This document shows positions 52,345 through 60,889 of a stretch of 64,000 nt of DNA, piece after piece (within the stretch, counting starts at the first letter, position 1; each line of letters opens with the position of its first letter). The notes beneath the pieces are model-generated. The model made no database searches. It had not been told where the DNA came from and saw only the letters and a program-made list of their open reading frames with translations. Source of the DNA: G963422595 sp963422595 (GTDB lineage Bacteria; Pseudomonadota; Gammaproteobacteria; UBA4575); assembly GCA_963422595.1 (NCBI GenBank), contig OY730298.1, forward strand, positions 186,001-250,000. The letters run 5' to 3'. Made by a program: the position numbers and the translations under genes.

Positions 52345-53566
52345 GCGCGGATGGTAATGCTGGCCGCCGGCGCCGGGTTGCCGTAGGGCCTGGTGCGCGC
52401 AGATTGTGTCGCACGATGCGCGCTTCTAACATCGGCAGGGCACCCAACAGTACCAATCCCCAACCGCGCACACGCGATAACACCGCATCATCGGCAGTGG
52501 ACAGGGAGTTAAGTCGGTCGGTAAAACGCACCGTCCTGTCGATGTCAGGCTGTCTACAGGCCTCGTATGCAGCAAGTTTTGCGTCTATGTCTGCTATGGC
52601 ATTTCCGTCTGCGGCCAGGATTTCGCTAAGTTCGGCGACCTCGCGCAAGGCCAGATTCAAACCCTGTCCGGCGATGGGGTGTAAGGTTTGCGCAGCATTG
52701 CCAATGAGTACCACGCGCCGTTGTACGCGCCGTTTGCTAACGAGCAGGGATAAGGGATACGCGCAGCGTTGGCTAAGCCTGGAAAAGTAACCCAGGCGAT
52801 GACCGAAGGCCCGTTGTAGTTGTTGCAGAAAGCGTTTATCAGAGAGCTTTATATGTTGTTCGGCAATCTCCTGTGGATTCATCCAAATAAATCCACAACA
52901 GTTGCCGGCGCGCGGTAATACTGCCAGTGGGCCAGATTTGGTAAAACGTTCGTACGCGGTGTATTGATGGTGGTTTTGGATACCGATACTGCCAACAATG
53001 GCGGTCTGCCCATATGCCTTGCGGTGCACGCCAATCCCTAAACCGTCGCGAATGCCAGAGCCGGCACCATCGGCAGCGACCAGTAACCGCGCACCTATCA
53101 ATGCCCCATCGCCGTGTACAACGACTGCATTGACACGGGATTCGATATGTGACACCCGATACGGTTGCAGGCGGCATATATTATCACGTTGGCGCAGGTG
53201 ATGCCGCAGCGCGCGCGTGAGCTTTTCGGCGGGCACCAGGTAGCCAAAGCTCTCGACTGCATAACGCGCGCAGTCCAGCCGCGTGGCACCAAACCGCCCC
53301 TGATCCGAGATATGTATTTTTTTAATCGGTACGGCAGCGGCTTCCAGATGCTGCCAAATTCCCAATCGGTCATACATTTTTTTGGATGCTAAGGTCAAAG
53401 TAATACTTCTGCCATCGCGGCGACCATGCTGCGTAACACTTAAGTCGTCGCTGGGTGGTTGGCAGTCGAGGAGCATCACGCGGCAGGAGGTTGCTGCCAG
53501 GCAACAGGCCAGACTGCTGCCAACCAGACCGGCACCTACAATCGCAACATCGTATTGCTGCTGCAT
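52337..53566 (-). CDS. ubiH: 2-octaprenyl-6-methoxyphenol hydroxylase (UbiH type)
   Basis: 409 residues, a second FAD monooxygenase of the same family as its neighbour. UbiH hydroxylates C1 of the ring. Motifs: YDVAIVGAGLVGSSLACCLA at the N-terminus, LLVAADGAGSGIRDG, and VVLIGNAAQTLHPIAGQGLNLALRE. The last has GNAA where most members have GDAA (also seen in some UbiH). It follows pepP by 13 bases, which supports the E. coli-like operon and the UbiH assignment. Confidence 0.88.
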   Translation of the reverse strand: MQQQYDVAIVGAGLVGSSLACCLAATSCRVMLLDCQPPSDDLSVTQHGRRDGRSITLTLASKKMYDRLGIWQHLEAAAVPIKKIHISDQGRFGATRLDCARYAVESFGYLVPAEKLTRALRHHLRQRDNICRLQPYRVSHIESRVNAVVVHGDGALIGARLLVAADGAGSGIRDGLGIGVHRKAYGQTAIVGSIGIQNHHQYTAYERFTKSGPLAVLPRAGNCCGFIWMNPQEIAEQHIKLSDKRFLQQLQRAFGHRLGYFSRLSQRCAYPLSLLVSKRRVQRRVVLIGNAAQTLHPIAGQGLNLALREVAELSEILAADGNAIADIDAKLAAYEACRQPDIDRTVRFTDRLNSLSTADDAVLSRVRGWGLVLLGALPMLEARIVRHNLRAPGPTATRRRRPALPSARV

Positions 53567-53579
53567 GCAACCGGGGTGG

Positions 53580-54890
53580 TTAATGCACGCCGCTAGCCAT
53601 CAGGGCTTCGATCTCGTCCGCATCGCGGACCAGTGCCTCGGTAAGCACCCGGTTGCCATCGTGGGTTACTAATACGTCGTCTTCAATGCGAATACCGATA
53701 TTCCAAAATTGCCGGGGCACGTCTTTCGCTTTAGTAATGTATAGCCCCGGCTCCACCGTCAGGGTCATATTGGGTTCCAGTAAACGCCATTCTTCATCGA
53801 CGTGATAGTCTCCCACGTCGTGTACGTCCAGACCCAACCAGTGTCCGGTACGGTGCATGTAAAACCGGCGATATGCTTCATCTTTAATGAGTTTTGCAGG
53901 CTTGCCCTGCAACAGGCCAAGGCTTATTAAGCCTTTGGTAAGTACTGTTACGGCCTGGTTATGCGCATCATTCCAATGGTTTCCGGGTTGCACTTTGTTA
54001 ATGGCCGCGCGTTGTGCCTCCAGCACCAGCTCGTAAACTTCGCGCTGTGCCGGTGAAAAACTGCCATTGACCGGAAACGTGCGGGTGATATCGCTGGCGT
54101 AGCCCTGATACTCGGCGCCAGCATCAATCAGCAGTAAATCGCCATCGTTGAGAATTTTACGGTTTTCAATATAGTGCAAAATACAGGCATTTTCGCCACC
54201 ACCTACGATACATGGATAGGCGGGAACGCAACCAGCTTTTCTAAATTCATAAATAAGCTCTGCTTCAACTTCATATTCATACATGCCTGCCTTACAGGCT
54301 TGCATGGCACGCCGATGACCGGCAACGGCGACCCTGGCGGCTTGCCGCATAAGACGTAATTCACTGCGCGATTTATACAGGCGCATATCGTGTAGAAAAT
54401 AATCCAGAGACAGCAACTCACGCGATATACGTTGCGCGGCGCGGGAAGATGCCCGCGCCTGATTTACCCAGCTGATCACCCGGTGGTCGAAATCCGCATT
54501 ACGCCCCATGGGATAAAAAACCCGCTCTCTATCAGACAATAATTTTGGCAGTAGCTTGTCTGCCTGGCTGATTGCATAAGCAGCGTCGGCCAGGTGGTGT
54601 GCCCTGGCGCCTGTTAACCCGGCGCATCGACCATGCCAAATCTCTTGCTCCGGGTCGCGCTCGCGACAAAATAACAGGTACTGGCCATCGGTGCGACCGG
54701 GTAGCAACACCGCCAGGGCCGCGGGCTCCTCAAACCCGGTCAGATATAAAAAATCGCTGTCCTGACGAAACAGGTGATCCACGTCTCCATTGCGAGCAAC
54801 CGGCTGCGCCGATGGAATAATGGCGATGCCGTTATCACCCAGCATGTGCATCAGTGTACTACGGCGCTTAAGCAGTTCTTTGGTGTTCAT
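53580..54890 (-). CDS. pepP: Xaa-Pro aminopeptidase
   Basis: 436 residues of the M24B family, cutting N-terminal residues that precede proline. After the aminopeptidase-P N-domain come the metal ligands: LLIDAGAEYQGYASDITRTFPV with two Asp, HRTGHWLGLDVHDVG with His, LTVEPGLYI with Glu, and IRIEDDVLVT with Glu. It heads the minus-strand pepP-ubiH-ubiI set. YgfB, often just upstream, is absent; instead a divergent coiled-coil gene and zapA follow. Confidence 0.95.
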   Translation of the reverse strand: MNTKELLKRRSTLMHMLGDNGIAIIPSAQPVARNGDVDHLFRQDSDFLYLTGFEEPAALAVLLPGRTDGQYLLFCRERDPEQEIWHGRCAGLTGARAHHLADAAYAISQADKLLPKLLSDRERVFYPMGRNADFDHRVISWVNQARASSRAAQRISRELLSLDYFLHDMRLYKSRSELRLMRQAARVAVAGHRRAMQACKAGMYEYEVEAELIYEFRKAGCVPAYPCIVGGGENACILHYIENRKILNDGDLLLIDAGAEYQGYASDITRTFPVNGSFSPAQREVYELVLEAQRAAINKVQPGNHWNDAHNQAVTVLTKGLISLGLLQGKPAKLIKDEAYRRFYMHRTGHWLGLDVHDVGDYHVDEEWRLLEPNMTLTVEPGLYITKAKDVPRQFWNIGIRIEDDVLVTHDGNRVLTEALVRDADEIEALMASGVH

Positions 54891-55080
54891 GGTTAGTAAA
54901 GTACCATAGTTCGCGTGGGTTAATCAGGTGGTGCGGTGCGGGTAGCGTATTTAGTGACGTTAAGGGCGTGATGTCAGCATCGGTGGAGACAATTCCCTGA
55001 TGTTTGTTGGTTTTTTAGTGCCGGGTTTATTCTGTAGATTCAGAGTTGACGCTAAAGCCCCTTCATCCTACCATCTGCGG

Positions 55081-55314
55081 ATGGAAAAACGAGACTCAGC
55101 AAAGCTTGATGAAGCCGGACTGAAGGCGTTGGAAATTCGTGTCCATAAACTCATCAAAACCTGCGAGGAACTGAAAACAGAAAACCGTCTGCTAAAAGTA
55201 CAGCAAACTTCTTATACTACGGAACGCGCGGACTTAATCGATAAAAACGAACAGGCACGCAAACGAGTGGAAGCCATGATTACTCGCCTTAAGTCGATGG
55301 AGGTTACTGCGTGA
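55081..55314 (+). CDS. Short coiled-coil protein next to zapA (TIGR02449-like)
   Basis: 77 residues from ATG 55081, mostly one helix with heptad-like spacing (LEIRVHKLIKTCEELKTENR, LIDKNEQARKRVEAMITRL). It resembles the small conserved coiled-coil protein found beside zapA in gammaproteobacteria. It probably acts in division or as a ZapA partner, but this is from position only. The frame extends to 55000, though the extra part is not coiled-coil. Its stop overlaps the zapA GTG by four bases. Confidence 0.75.
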   Translation: MEKRDSAKLDEAGLKALEIRVHKLIKTCEELKTENRLLKVQQTSYTTERADLIDKNEQARKRVEAMITRLKSMEVTA

Positions 55315-55625
55315 GCGCTGACAACCCACCAGTAGTACTCAGCATATCAGGTAAAGAATATCGCATCGCCTGTCCGCAGGGTCAGGAGGATTCTTTGCAG
55401 GCGTCGGCGCACTTGCTGAATACGCGCATACAAAAAATACGTGACCGCGGCAAGACCATTGGCATGGATCGAATGGCGGTGATGGCGGCACTTAATTTAG
55501 CGCATGACTTTCTCACGCAAAAAACCGAGCAGGAAACCTCCAGCAGGAATTTCAATACGCGCATTCGCAGTCTGCAAAACCGTATCGATCGCGCCTTAAA
55601 AAATACGCAACAGCTTGAGCTTTAA
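55311..55625 (+). CDS. zapA: Cell division protein ZapA
   Basis: 104 residues. ZapA bundles FtsZ filaments at the division ring. The globular N-part has VVLSISGKEYRIACPQGQED and LNTRIQKIRDRGKTIGMDRMAVMAALNLAHD; the C-terminal half is a coiled coil (QNRIDRALKNTQQLEL). It starts at GTG 55311 in a GTGA overlap with the upstream gene. It is followed by 6S RNA, as in E. coli. Confidence 0.93.
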   Translation: MSADNPPVVLSISGKEYRIACPQGQEDSLQASAHLLNTRIQKIRDRGKTIGMDRMAVMAALNLAHDFLTQKTEQETSSRNFNTRIRSLQNRIDRALKNTQQLEL

Positions 55626-55630
55626 GAATT

Positions 55631-55639
55631 TGCTATAGT
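55631..55639 (+). promoter_or_regulatory. Probable 6S RNA promoter (extended -10)
   Basis: TGCTATAGT lies ten bases before the predicted 5' end of 6S RNA. It combines an extended TGC with TATAGT. No clear -35 is seen. Transcription by read-through from zapA is also possible. Confidence 0.45.
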
Positions 55640-55648
55640 TCAAAAGTC

Positions 55649-55837
55649 GGACACCTCTGCGGTACAGGTGCGTTGCCCGGTAGATCCCTTGAGCCTATCC
55701 TCTGATACCGGGGGCAATGCCGTGGCAGTACTGTTGTGCATATCCGGTAAGCGGAGAGCCTGATGTATTTCCCGGTGCCTCCACTTGAACCTTTGGTTCA
55801 AGGACAACGGTGACCACGGTACTCGCGGAGTGTGTCC
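55649..55837 (+). ncRNA. ssrS: 6S RNA
   Basis: About 189 bases, near the E. coli length of 184. The ends can pair (GGACAC at 55649 with GTGTCC at 55832-55837, continuing into CTCTGCGG/CTCGCGGAG). The conserved 3' hairpin CTTGAACCTTTGGTTCAAGG lies at about 55783-55802, and a CCCTTGAGCC block lies in the 5' half as in E. coli. Position right after zapA is the usual one. 6S RNA binds sigma-70 RNA polymerase as a promoter mimic in stationary phase. End points are approximate. Confidence 0.9.
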
Positions 55838-55877
55838 ACAGCATTAGCTATATCTTTGACGCCCGGGAGGTGTGGGC

Positions 55878-56330
55878 ATGCGCTACTGGTTAATGAAGTC
55901 TGAACCAAGTGAATACAGTATTGACGATTTAAGGCGTGACAAGGTGGAGCATTGGGATGGTGTGCGCAACTATCAGGCGCGCAATATGCTGCGCGATGAT
56001 ATGAAAACAGGCGATCTGGCCTTTATGTATCATTCAAATTGCGATGCGATAGGTATCGTCGGCATTATGACTGTCGCGCGTGAGGGTTATGCAGATCACA
56101 CCGCTTTTGATAAGGCCAACAAACACTATGATCCTAAAAGCGATCCGCATAACCCACGCTGGATAATGGTAGACGTTCGCTACCAGCGAAAATTAACCCG
56201 CACTATTACACTGGCAGAGCTGAAACAGTATGAGCAACTGGAGGGCTTACAGCTATTGCGCCGCGGCAACCGATTGTCCGTTATGCCTGTGAGTGAAAAA
56301 CACTGGAATTTTATTTTGTCACTGGAGTGA
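55878..56330 (+). CDS. EVE-domain protein (thymocyte nuclear protein 1 type)
   Basis: 150 residues, a single EVE domain. Conserved blocks are MRYWLMKSEPSEYSIDDL, HWDGVRNYQARNMLRDDMKTGD and LAFMYHSNCDAIGIVGIM. The fold is related to PUA and YTH domains and may bind modified bases; the bacterial role is not established. ATG 55878 is favoured by GGGAGG at 55865-55870; a GTG at 55872 is alternative. It occupies the place downstream of 6S RNA where ygfA (fau) often lies. Confidence 0.88.
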   Translation: MRYWLMKSEPSEYSIDDLRRDKVEHWDGVRNYQARNMLRDDMKTGDLAFMYHSNCDAIGIVGIMTVAREGYADHTAFDKANKHYDPKSDPHNPRWIMVDVRYQRKLTRTITLAELKQYEQLEGLQLLRRGNRLSVMPVSEKHWNFILSLE

Positions 56331-56504
56331 ATATGAACATGGATGGACAGGATAGAAAGAGGGAGTAGAAAATGTCTGCACGTAAAGCAGCTTTGATGAT
56401 GTAAAAACCACCAAGAAGCATTACAAGAACTGGTATCTGCGTTTTAATTGTATATACTTTAGCGCGTCTATCATTATAACGCTCATTGTTTGGAGGGGGT
56501 ATTG
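56331..56504. other. Short intergenic stretch with tiny frames
   Basis: There is an ATG with an SD-like GAGGGAG at about 56372 that encodes only MSARKAALMM before a stop. Another frame continues as KTTKKHYKNWYLRFN without its own start. An ACAGGAT segment near 56345 matches the start of the dispersed repeat. It could be a decayed small gene; nothing is recognised. Confidence 0.3.
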
Positions 56505-56656
56505 ATGGCCATCAAACGTAAAGCTACCGTCAAAAAAAAGCTAAACGTAAGGCGCCAAAACGTACAGCTACGGTGAAACGTAAAACCACAAAAACAACAA
56601 AACGTAAGACTGCCGTTAAACGTAAGACCGCAAAAACGGCGAAACGTAAACAGTAA
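56505..56656 (+). pseudogene. Histone H1-like Lys/Arg-rich protein, frameshifted in an A8 run
   Basis: A strong SD (GGAGGGGG, 56492-56499) precedes ATG 56505. Reading starts MAIKRKATVKKK, then hits a run of eight A (56532-56539) and goes out of frame to an early TGA. With nine A it would continue with AKRKAPKRTATVKRK and end TAKRKQ at TAA 56654-56656. That gives a 50-residue protein made of KRK-T/A repeats like the C-terminal tails of bacterial H1-like DNA-binding proteins. One base missing may be a real inactivation, slippage-controlled expression, or a sequencing error. Confidence 0.55.
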
Positions 56657-56709
56657 AACGCAACAAGACGTGCGCGCGGAGTCTGGAGTTTAATTTAATC
56701 GCATTATAG

Positions 56710-56737
56710 AAAGGGTTCTTTACAGAGCCTTTTTTTG
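56710..56737 (+). terminator. Rho-independent terminator after the H1-like gene
   Basis: AAAGGGTTC (56710-56718) can pair, with two G-U wobbles, with GAGCCTTTT after a six-base loop. A run of seven T follows (56730-56736). It fits termination of the H1-like transcript. Confidence 0.65.
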
Positions 56738-56851
56738 TCTGCCGTCAGTTAATCCAACCATGAATCCGTAATGGATGGCGGGCAGTGCACAGCACGTAAC
56801 TCTCAGGTGGGTTTTATATGCCCTGGGTCGCTCGTTTGGGGCGTGTACGGC

Positions 56852-58369
56852 TCAACCTAAAAATAGTTTATACGCGGGGTTGTCGGTCTCTTCCCAATAG
56901 CGGTAGCCCAGTTTTTGCAGAAATTGTTCAAAGCGAGGCCGTTCCTGCATGGACACTTGTATACCGACCAGCACGCGCCCATAGGCGGCGCCGTGATTGC
57001 GATAGTGAAATAAACTGATATTCCATTCCTGACCCACGGTCTCAAGAAATTGTAATAGCGCGCCGGGGCGCTCCGGAAATTCAAATCGGAATAAGGTTTC
57101 ATCGCGTAATTCGGGACAGCGCCCCCCTACCATATAGCGCAAATGTAAAATGGCCATTTCATTATCCGAGATGTCCAGTGCCGAGTACCCAGCCTGTTGC
57201 ATACTCCGCAACAGCTGTTGTTTCCCGATATCCGCAGCTTCCACGTTTACGCCAACAAATATATGTGCTGCATTTGTATCGGCGTATCGGTAATTAAATT
57301 CGGTGATCCCGCGGCTGCCCAGTAAGCTGCAAAATTTCAGGAAACTGCCGGGTTTTTCAGGAATGGTAACCGCGAACAGGCTTTCACGCCGCTCGCCAAG
57401 CTCGGCGCGTTCCGCCACGTGACGTAAGCGGTCAAAATTGATATTGGCGCCGCTATTAATCGCGATGAGCGTTTTATCAACTACTTTTTCTCTGGCGATG
57501 TATTGCTTGATGCCAGCCACGGCCAATGCGCCGGCCGGCTCTGATAACGAGCGTGTTTCGTCAAATATGTCTTTAATGGCAGCGCATATTTCATCGGTGC
57601 TCACCAGTATCACTGCGTCAATAAGGTGTCTGGCGATTCTAAAAGTCTGTTCACCAATTTGTCGCACCGCGACTCCATCGGCGAAGATTCCGACTTCCGG
57701 TAACTGTACTCTAGCCTGCGCTTGTAGTGCCGCGTGCATAGTTGGCGCGTCCTGCGGCTCAACGCCAATTACTGTGACCGCCGGACGATGGTGTTTGATA
57801 TACGCCGCCATACCGGCAATTAACCCGCCACCACCAATCGGGATGAATATTGCGTCTATTTTCGCCGCGGCCTGCTGCAAAATTTCTTTGGCGACAGTGC
57901 CCTGCCCGGCGATTACGTCTTCATCATCGTATGGATGCACGTAGACGTGCCCACGTTGCCGCGCCAGTTGCTGAGAATGCGCGTAGGCGTCATCGTAGGT
58001 GTCACCATGCAGTACCACGCAAGCACCCAGGGCAATTACGGATTCCACTTTGATGCGCGGCGTGGTGCGGGGCATGATGATGGTGGCCTGCACCTTGAGT
58101 TTGCGCGCCGCCAATGCCACACCCTGGGCGTGATTGCCTGCCGACGCCGCGATTACGCCTCGTTGGAGTTCGGTTGCCGATAAATGCGCAATTTTGTTAT
58201 ACGCGCCGCGGAGTTTGAACGAAAATACGCATTGCTGATCTTCCCGCTTCAAATAAATCCGGTTGGCTAATCGCGCCGATAACGCTGGCGCAAAGTCTAA
58301 TGCGGACGGCACTGCCACGTCATAGACTTTGCTGTTGTCTATTTTGCGTATGAGTGCTGCATTAACCAT
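56852..58369 (-). CDS. ilvA: Threonine ammonia-lyase, biosynthetic
   Basis: 505 residues. It deaminates threonine to 2-oxobutanoate, the first step to isoleucine. The PLP lysine is in CVFSFKLRGAYNKIAHL near residue 55; the phosphate-binding loop is IPIGGGGLIAGMAAY. Two ACT-like regulatory domains fill the last 180 residues (ESLFAVTIPEKPGSFLKF and ETLFRFEFPERPGALLQFLE), as in the isoleucine-inhibited enzyme. It is divergent from rpiA, a common arrangement. Confidence 0.96.
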   Translation of the reverse strand: MVNAALIRKIDNSKVYDVAVPSALDFAPALSARLANRIYLKREDQQCVFSFKLRGAYNKIAHLSATELQRGVIAASAGNHAQGVALAARKLKVQATIIMPRTTPRIKVESVIALGACVVLHGDTYDDAYAHSQQLARQRGHVYVHPYDDEDVIAGQGTVAKEILQQAAAKIDAIFIPIGGGGLIAGMAAYIKHHRPAVTVIGVEPQDAPTMHAALQAQARVQLPEVGIFADGVAVRQIGEQTFRIARHLIDAVILVSTDEICAAIKDIFDETRSLSEPAGALAVAGIKQYIAREKVVDKTLIAINSGANINFDRLRHVAERAELGERRESLFAVTIPEKPGSFLKFCSLLGSRGITEFNYRYADTNAAHIFVGVNVEAADIGKQQLLRSMQQAGYSALDISDNEMAILHLRYMVGGRCPELRDETLFRFEFPERPGALLQFLETVGQEWNISLFHYRNHGAAYGRVLVGIQVSMQERPRFEQFLQKLGYRYWEETDNPAYKLFLG

Positions 58370-58538
58370 GTTTCAGTCCGCGACGACAGTACCAATCAGG
58401 TGTTTGAAAACCAGGCCTGTGCCGTACCTGTACGCCCCGGCCCCTGGTGGGTTCACACAATATACAGTACCGGCGTAATTCTCCATGCTTTTTACGGTGA
58501 CTGTGGGTATGATTTACGCACTTGATTCCATATATATA

Positions 58539-59195
58539 ATGTCGGTAGAAAAAAACAAGCAGGTAGCCGCCGAAGCGGCCCTGGATTATATACAGGTTGA
58601 CGACGTGATCGGCGTCGGCACCGGCTCCACTGCGAATTACTTCATCGACGCCCTGGCCACTGTTAAGGGTAAAATTGATGGCGCAGTGGCAAGTTCCGAG
58701 GCTTCGGCACAGCGATTAAACCGGCATGGTATACCGGTTTTGGACTTGAATCACGTTGCCGGGCTGCCACTGTACGTGGATGGGGCGGATGCGGCGACAT
58801 GTCATAAATACCTGGTTAAAGGCGGCGGAGGTGCCCTGACGCGCGAAAAAATCATCGCCGCTGCCAGTAAAAAATTTGTCTGTATAGTGGATGACTCTAA
58901 ACTGGTGGAGGTGCTGGGTGGCTTCCCACTGCCCTTAGAGGTAATCCCCATGGCGAGAAGTTACGTCGCCAGGCAACTGGTAAAACAAGGCGGCGTACCG
59001 GAGTGGAGAGAGGGGTTTACCACTGATAATGGTAATTTTATTCTGGACATTCATAATCTTGAGATTCTCAATCCGGTGGCCATGGAGCGGGAGTTAAATA
59101 ACCTTGCCGGCGTCGTGACGGCAGGGATATTTGCCTTGCGCCCTGCGGACGTGCTGATACTCGGTAGCGGGCAGGGCCCCACCAGTATCAGTTAA
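58539..59195 (+). CDS. rpiA: Ribose-5-phosphate isomerase A
   Basis: 218 residues from ATG 58539, the E. coli RpiA length. It interconverts ribose 5-phosphate and ribulose 5-phosphate. Motifs are GVGTGSTANYFIDAL, VASSEASAQRL, LYVDGADAATCHKYLVKGGG and CIVDDSKLV. The frame reaches 58485 but the extra 18 residues are not family-like. It is divergent from ilvA and convergent with rpsI. Confidence 0.95.
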   Translation: MSVEKNKQVAAEAALDYIQVDDVIGVGTGSTANYFIDALATVKGKIDGAVASSEASAQRLNRHGIPVLDLNHVAGLPLYVDGADAATCHKYLVKGGGGALTREKIIAAASKKFVCIVDDSKLVEVLGGFPLPLEVIPMARSYVARQLVKQGGVPEWREGFTTDNGNFILDIHNLEILNPVAMERELNNLAGVVTAGIFALRPADVLILGSGQGPTSIS

Positions 59196-59291
59196 AACAT
59201 CGGTTACCGTGGTTGCCATTAACCGCGCTGTGGAGATGAGAGGGCTACCTCCGCACCTGGTTGAGCGACCGCGGGGTTGAATGACCGGGGG

Positions 59292-59684
59292 CTAGCGTTT
59301 AGAGTATTGTTCTTTCTTGCGTGCCTTGCGCAAACCGACCTTTTTACGCTCCACCTCGCGGGCATCCCGGGTAAGAAAGCCGTGTTGACGTAACGGTGTG
59401 CGCAGGCCTTCATCGTAACGCAGCAGGGCTCGCGCGATACCAAGCTGAATAGCGCCGGCCTGCCCATTGGCACCGCCGCCTTTTACTTTGACGTCGATAT
59501 CAAACGTATCAACCAGGTCGGATATTTCAAGCGGCTGGCGAATAATCATGCCCGCGGTCTCGCGTCCGAAGTAGCGCTCCAGGGCGCGCAAATTAATGGT
59601 GATAGTGCCGCTGCCGGGACGCAGGTAGACTCGCGCCGTGGAGCTCTTGCGGCGACCGGTACCGTAAAATTGACGTGCCGTCAT
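59292..59684 (-). CDS. rpsI: 30S ribosomal protein S9
   Basis: 130 residues, identical in length to E. coli S9. The start MTARQFYGTGRRKSSTARVY, the middle VKGGGANGQAGAIQLGIARA and the C-terminal tail RKKVGLRKARKKEQYSKR are all diagnostic. The tail reaches the P-site tRNA in the 30S subunit. It follows rplM by five bases in the standard rplM-rpsI operon. Confidence 0.98.
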   Translation of the reverse strand: MTARQFYGTGRRKSSTARVYLRPGSGTITINLRALERYFGRETAGMIIRQPLEISDLVDTFDIDVKVKGGGANGQAGAIQLGIARALLRYDEGLRTPLRQHGFLTRDAREVERKKVGLRKARKKEQYSKR

Positions 59685-59689
59685 AAATA

Positions 59690-60118
59690 TTAAAGTTCCA
59701 GTGTTTGCGGGCTTTGCGCCGCGTGTTTATGTTCAGGGCCTTTATATACTTTCAATTTACGAAACATTGATCGTCCCAGTGGGTTTTTAGGCAGCATGCC
59801 CCTGACCGCACTTTCAATCACGCGCTCCGGATGCTTTGCCAGCATTTCGCCAAGGCGCGTGGATTTAAGGTGACCGACATAGCCGGTATAACGGTGGTAG
59901 ACCTTGTTTTCAATTTTGTTGCCGGTCACGCGCACTTTTTCGGCATTGATAACCACGATGCAGTCGCCAGTGTCCACGTGCGGTGTATAGATCGGCTTGT
60001 GCTTGCCTTTGAGCCGCTTTGCGACCTCACTGGCCAATCGACCCAGAATCTTGTCCGTGGCATCTATAAGATACCAGTCGCGCTTTACTTCGGCAGGTTT
60101 GGTACTGATTGTGGTCAT
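59690..60118 (-). CDS. rplM: 50S ribosomal protein L13
   Basis: 142 residues, as in E. coli. Diagnostic blocks are KRDWYLIDATDKILGRLASE, HVDTGDCIVVINAEKVRVTG, KVYHRYTGYVGHLKS and AVRGMLPKNPLGRSMFRKLKVY. It is the first gene of the L13-S9 operon. Its promoter must lie in 60119-60200. Confidence 0.98.
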   Translation of the reverse strand: MTTISTKPAEVKRDWYLIDATDKILGRLASEVAKRLKGKHKPIYTPHVDTGDCIVVINAEKVRVTGNKIENKVYHRYTGYVGHLKSTRLGEMLAKHPERVIESAVRGMLPKNPLGRSMFRKLKVYKGPEHKHAAQSPQTLEL

Positions 60119-60439
60119 GGTCTCAGGTTTACAGGTTTAACCGCATCGCAAAGCCGAGCATAGTATCGAAAAAAGCCCGTGCTGACAAGGGACGTTGCCG
60201 CAAATAAAAAAAGCGCGGAAACTTGCAATCCGCGCTTAATAAGGTCTACCAAAAGTAGTTGGAGGAGTTCCGATAAGTATTTGTACTATCAGAATATCCG
60301 TATGTTCTAATATTTTTTTATTACTGTCAACTAATTTACGGGTTTTTGTCGCTAAATATCTCTATTTAGCATCTATATTCCTCTAAATAGGTATTAATTG
60401 GTGCACATCAGAGGGGCAAAGATGTTGGGTGACAGGGTG
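60119..60439. other. Intergenic region upstream of rplM
   Basis: 321 bases. It holds the terminator at 60205-60237 and, presumably, the rplM promoter in 60119-60200. The AT-rich part at 60290-60400 (several TTTTTA and CTCTAAATA-like segments) contains no gene that I can support. Confidence 0.5.
60205..60237 (-). terminator. Rho-independent terminator on the minus strand
   Basis: AAGCGCGGA (60211-60219) pairs perfectly with TCCGCGCTT (60229-60237). On the minus strand the stem is followed by seven or eight T. It ends transcription from the 2Fe-2S gene before rplM. Confidence 0.85.
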
Positions 60440-60745
60440 TCAGATTCTTAAACGCTCGACTATTTCACCGCCCAGTAAGTGTCTGCTGATGATTTCATCT
60501 ATATCGCTTTCGTCTTTGTAGGTGTACCAGACGGCATCGGGATAGACCACGGCCACCGGGCCTTCGTCACAACGATCGAGACAGCCGGCCTGGTTGACGC
60601 GCACGCCGCCCGGCCCGGCAATTTTCAATTGTCTGGTTCTGTTTTTGGCATAGGCGCGCAGCCTTGCAGCGTCATGATCCTGACAACAGGGCTTGTCTTC
60701 GCGTTGATTCAGGCACATGAAAAGGTGGCGTTGGTAGTAACACAT
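60440..60745 (-). CDS. (2Fe-2S) ferredoxin-like thioredoxin-fold protein
   Basis: 101 residues. The start CYYQRHLFMCLNQREDKPCC and the later NQAGCLDRCDEGPVAVVYPD match small thioredoxin-like 2Fe-2S proteins. The cluster cysteines are expected from the first CxxxxxxxxCC region and the CxxxC pair. Many gammaproteobacteria carry it as a stand-alone gene, and its electron partner is not known. It is transcribed away from the GlcF-like gene. Confidence 0.85.
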   Translation of the reverse strand: MCYYQRHLFMCLNQREDKPCCQDHDAARLRAYAKNRTRQLKIAGPGGVRVNQAGCLDRCDEGPVAVVYPDAVWYTYKDESDIDEIISRHLLGGEIVERLRI

Positions 60746-60816
60746 GATTGGGTTATATTAAGGCAAATTATTGGTCATTGTTGAATATTTAAATTTATCG
60801 GCGTGAACGGGATGAA

Positions 60817-60844
60817 CAGGATAATCGTAATAATTGTTATTCAG
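60817..60844. repeat. 28-bp dispersed repeat, copy 2
   Basis: Identical over 28 bases to 48059-48086. It lies between the 2Fe-2S gene and the GlcF-like gene, and is followed by a GC-rich segment with CCGG repeats. Confidence 0.75.
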
Positions 60845-60889
60845 TACCGGCACCGGGGCCGGTCTCTATGTGGGTAATTCTGTTTTAGC

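Noticed and set aside
60479..60784. Plus-strand 101-codon frame
   Set aside because: It is antisense to the 2Fe-2S protein gene, whose cysteine motifs are convincing.
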